Assembly (NCBI GenBank): GCA_023974075.1
Contig: JAMFTG010000164.1
Span: forward strand, 149,501 to 213,500
Direction of reading: 5' to 3'
From: Chaenocephalus aceratus
Taxonomy: Eukaryota; Chordata; Actinopteri; Perciformes; Channichthyidae
Length of the DNA stretch: 64,000 nucleotides
Below the pieces are notes generated by a model. It ran no database searches and was not told the origin of the DNA. It saw only the letters and a program-made list of their open reading frames with translations. Below, in pieces: positions 1 through 64,000 of this stretch; position 1 is the stretch's first letter; every line of letters begins with the position of its first letter. Position numbers and translations under genes: made by a program.

Positions 1-64000
<64,000 letters not shown>

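Overview
The whole 64 kb lies inside one gene, titin (ttn), read on the minus strand, so its 5' side is at the high coordinates. The organism is a vertebrate, almost certainly a ray-finned (teleost) fish: the introns are short, most I-band immunoglobulin (Ig) domains sit on single exons of 279-288 bp in phase 1, and the introns hold fish-type SINE tails, non-LTR reverse transcriptase relics and hAT-like DNA elements. Teleosts carry two titin paralogs; I cannot tell which one this is. I resolved about 75 coding exons by GT-AG borders, frame and similarity to known titin. Both gene ends lie outside the window: the first Ig domains and Z-repeats are beyond 64000, and the rest of PEVK, the A-band and the M-band are below 1.

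Layout in transcription order. 64000-52326: Z-disc and Z/I-border Ig domains, the SP-rich phosphorylation segment, and one 1.7 kb multi-Ig exon. 52217-41069: the proximal tandem Ig block, mostly one Ig per exon. 39859-37755: linker exons. 36812-33136: the 3.7 kb N2B exon, Ig-Ig-unique spring-Ig. 32661-14419: the middle tandem Ig block of about 30 Ig domains, including a very recent tandem amplification of an Ig pair at 21540-16068. 14026-7999: the N2A element (alanine-rich linker, I80, unique N2A helix region, I81, I83), apparently without I82. 7919-1: PEVK exons, including a 543 bp exon built from a 7-residue repeat and a large exon open off the window edge.

The parts form one elastic filament. 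The Z-disc domains anchor titin. The tandem Ig blocks, the N2B unique sequence and PEVK act as springs in series. N2A is a signalling and docking node. Nearly every Ig exon after the proximal block is phase 1 at both ends, so exons can be skipped without frame change.

The unusual feature is repeats. More than 20 minisatellites fill the introns, and several make long spurious ORFs. The most striking is a 51 bp repeat (57996-61050, about 60 copies) that repeats the last 18 bases of an exon together with its 5' splice site. Other points of interest are a hAT-like element with 8 bp duplications nested in a minisatellite, a 2255 bp insertion with an empty site nearby, a truncated Ig exon, and three single-base frame anomalies that are either assembly errors or real lesions.
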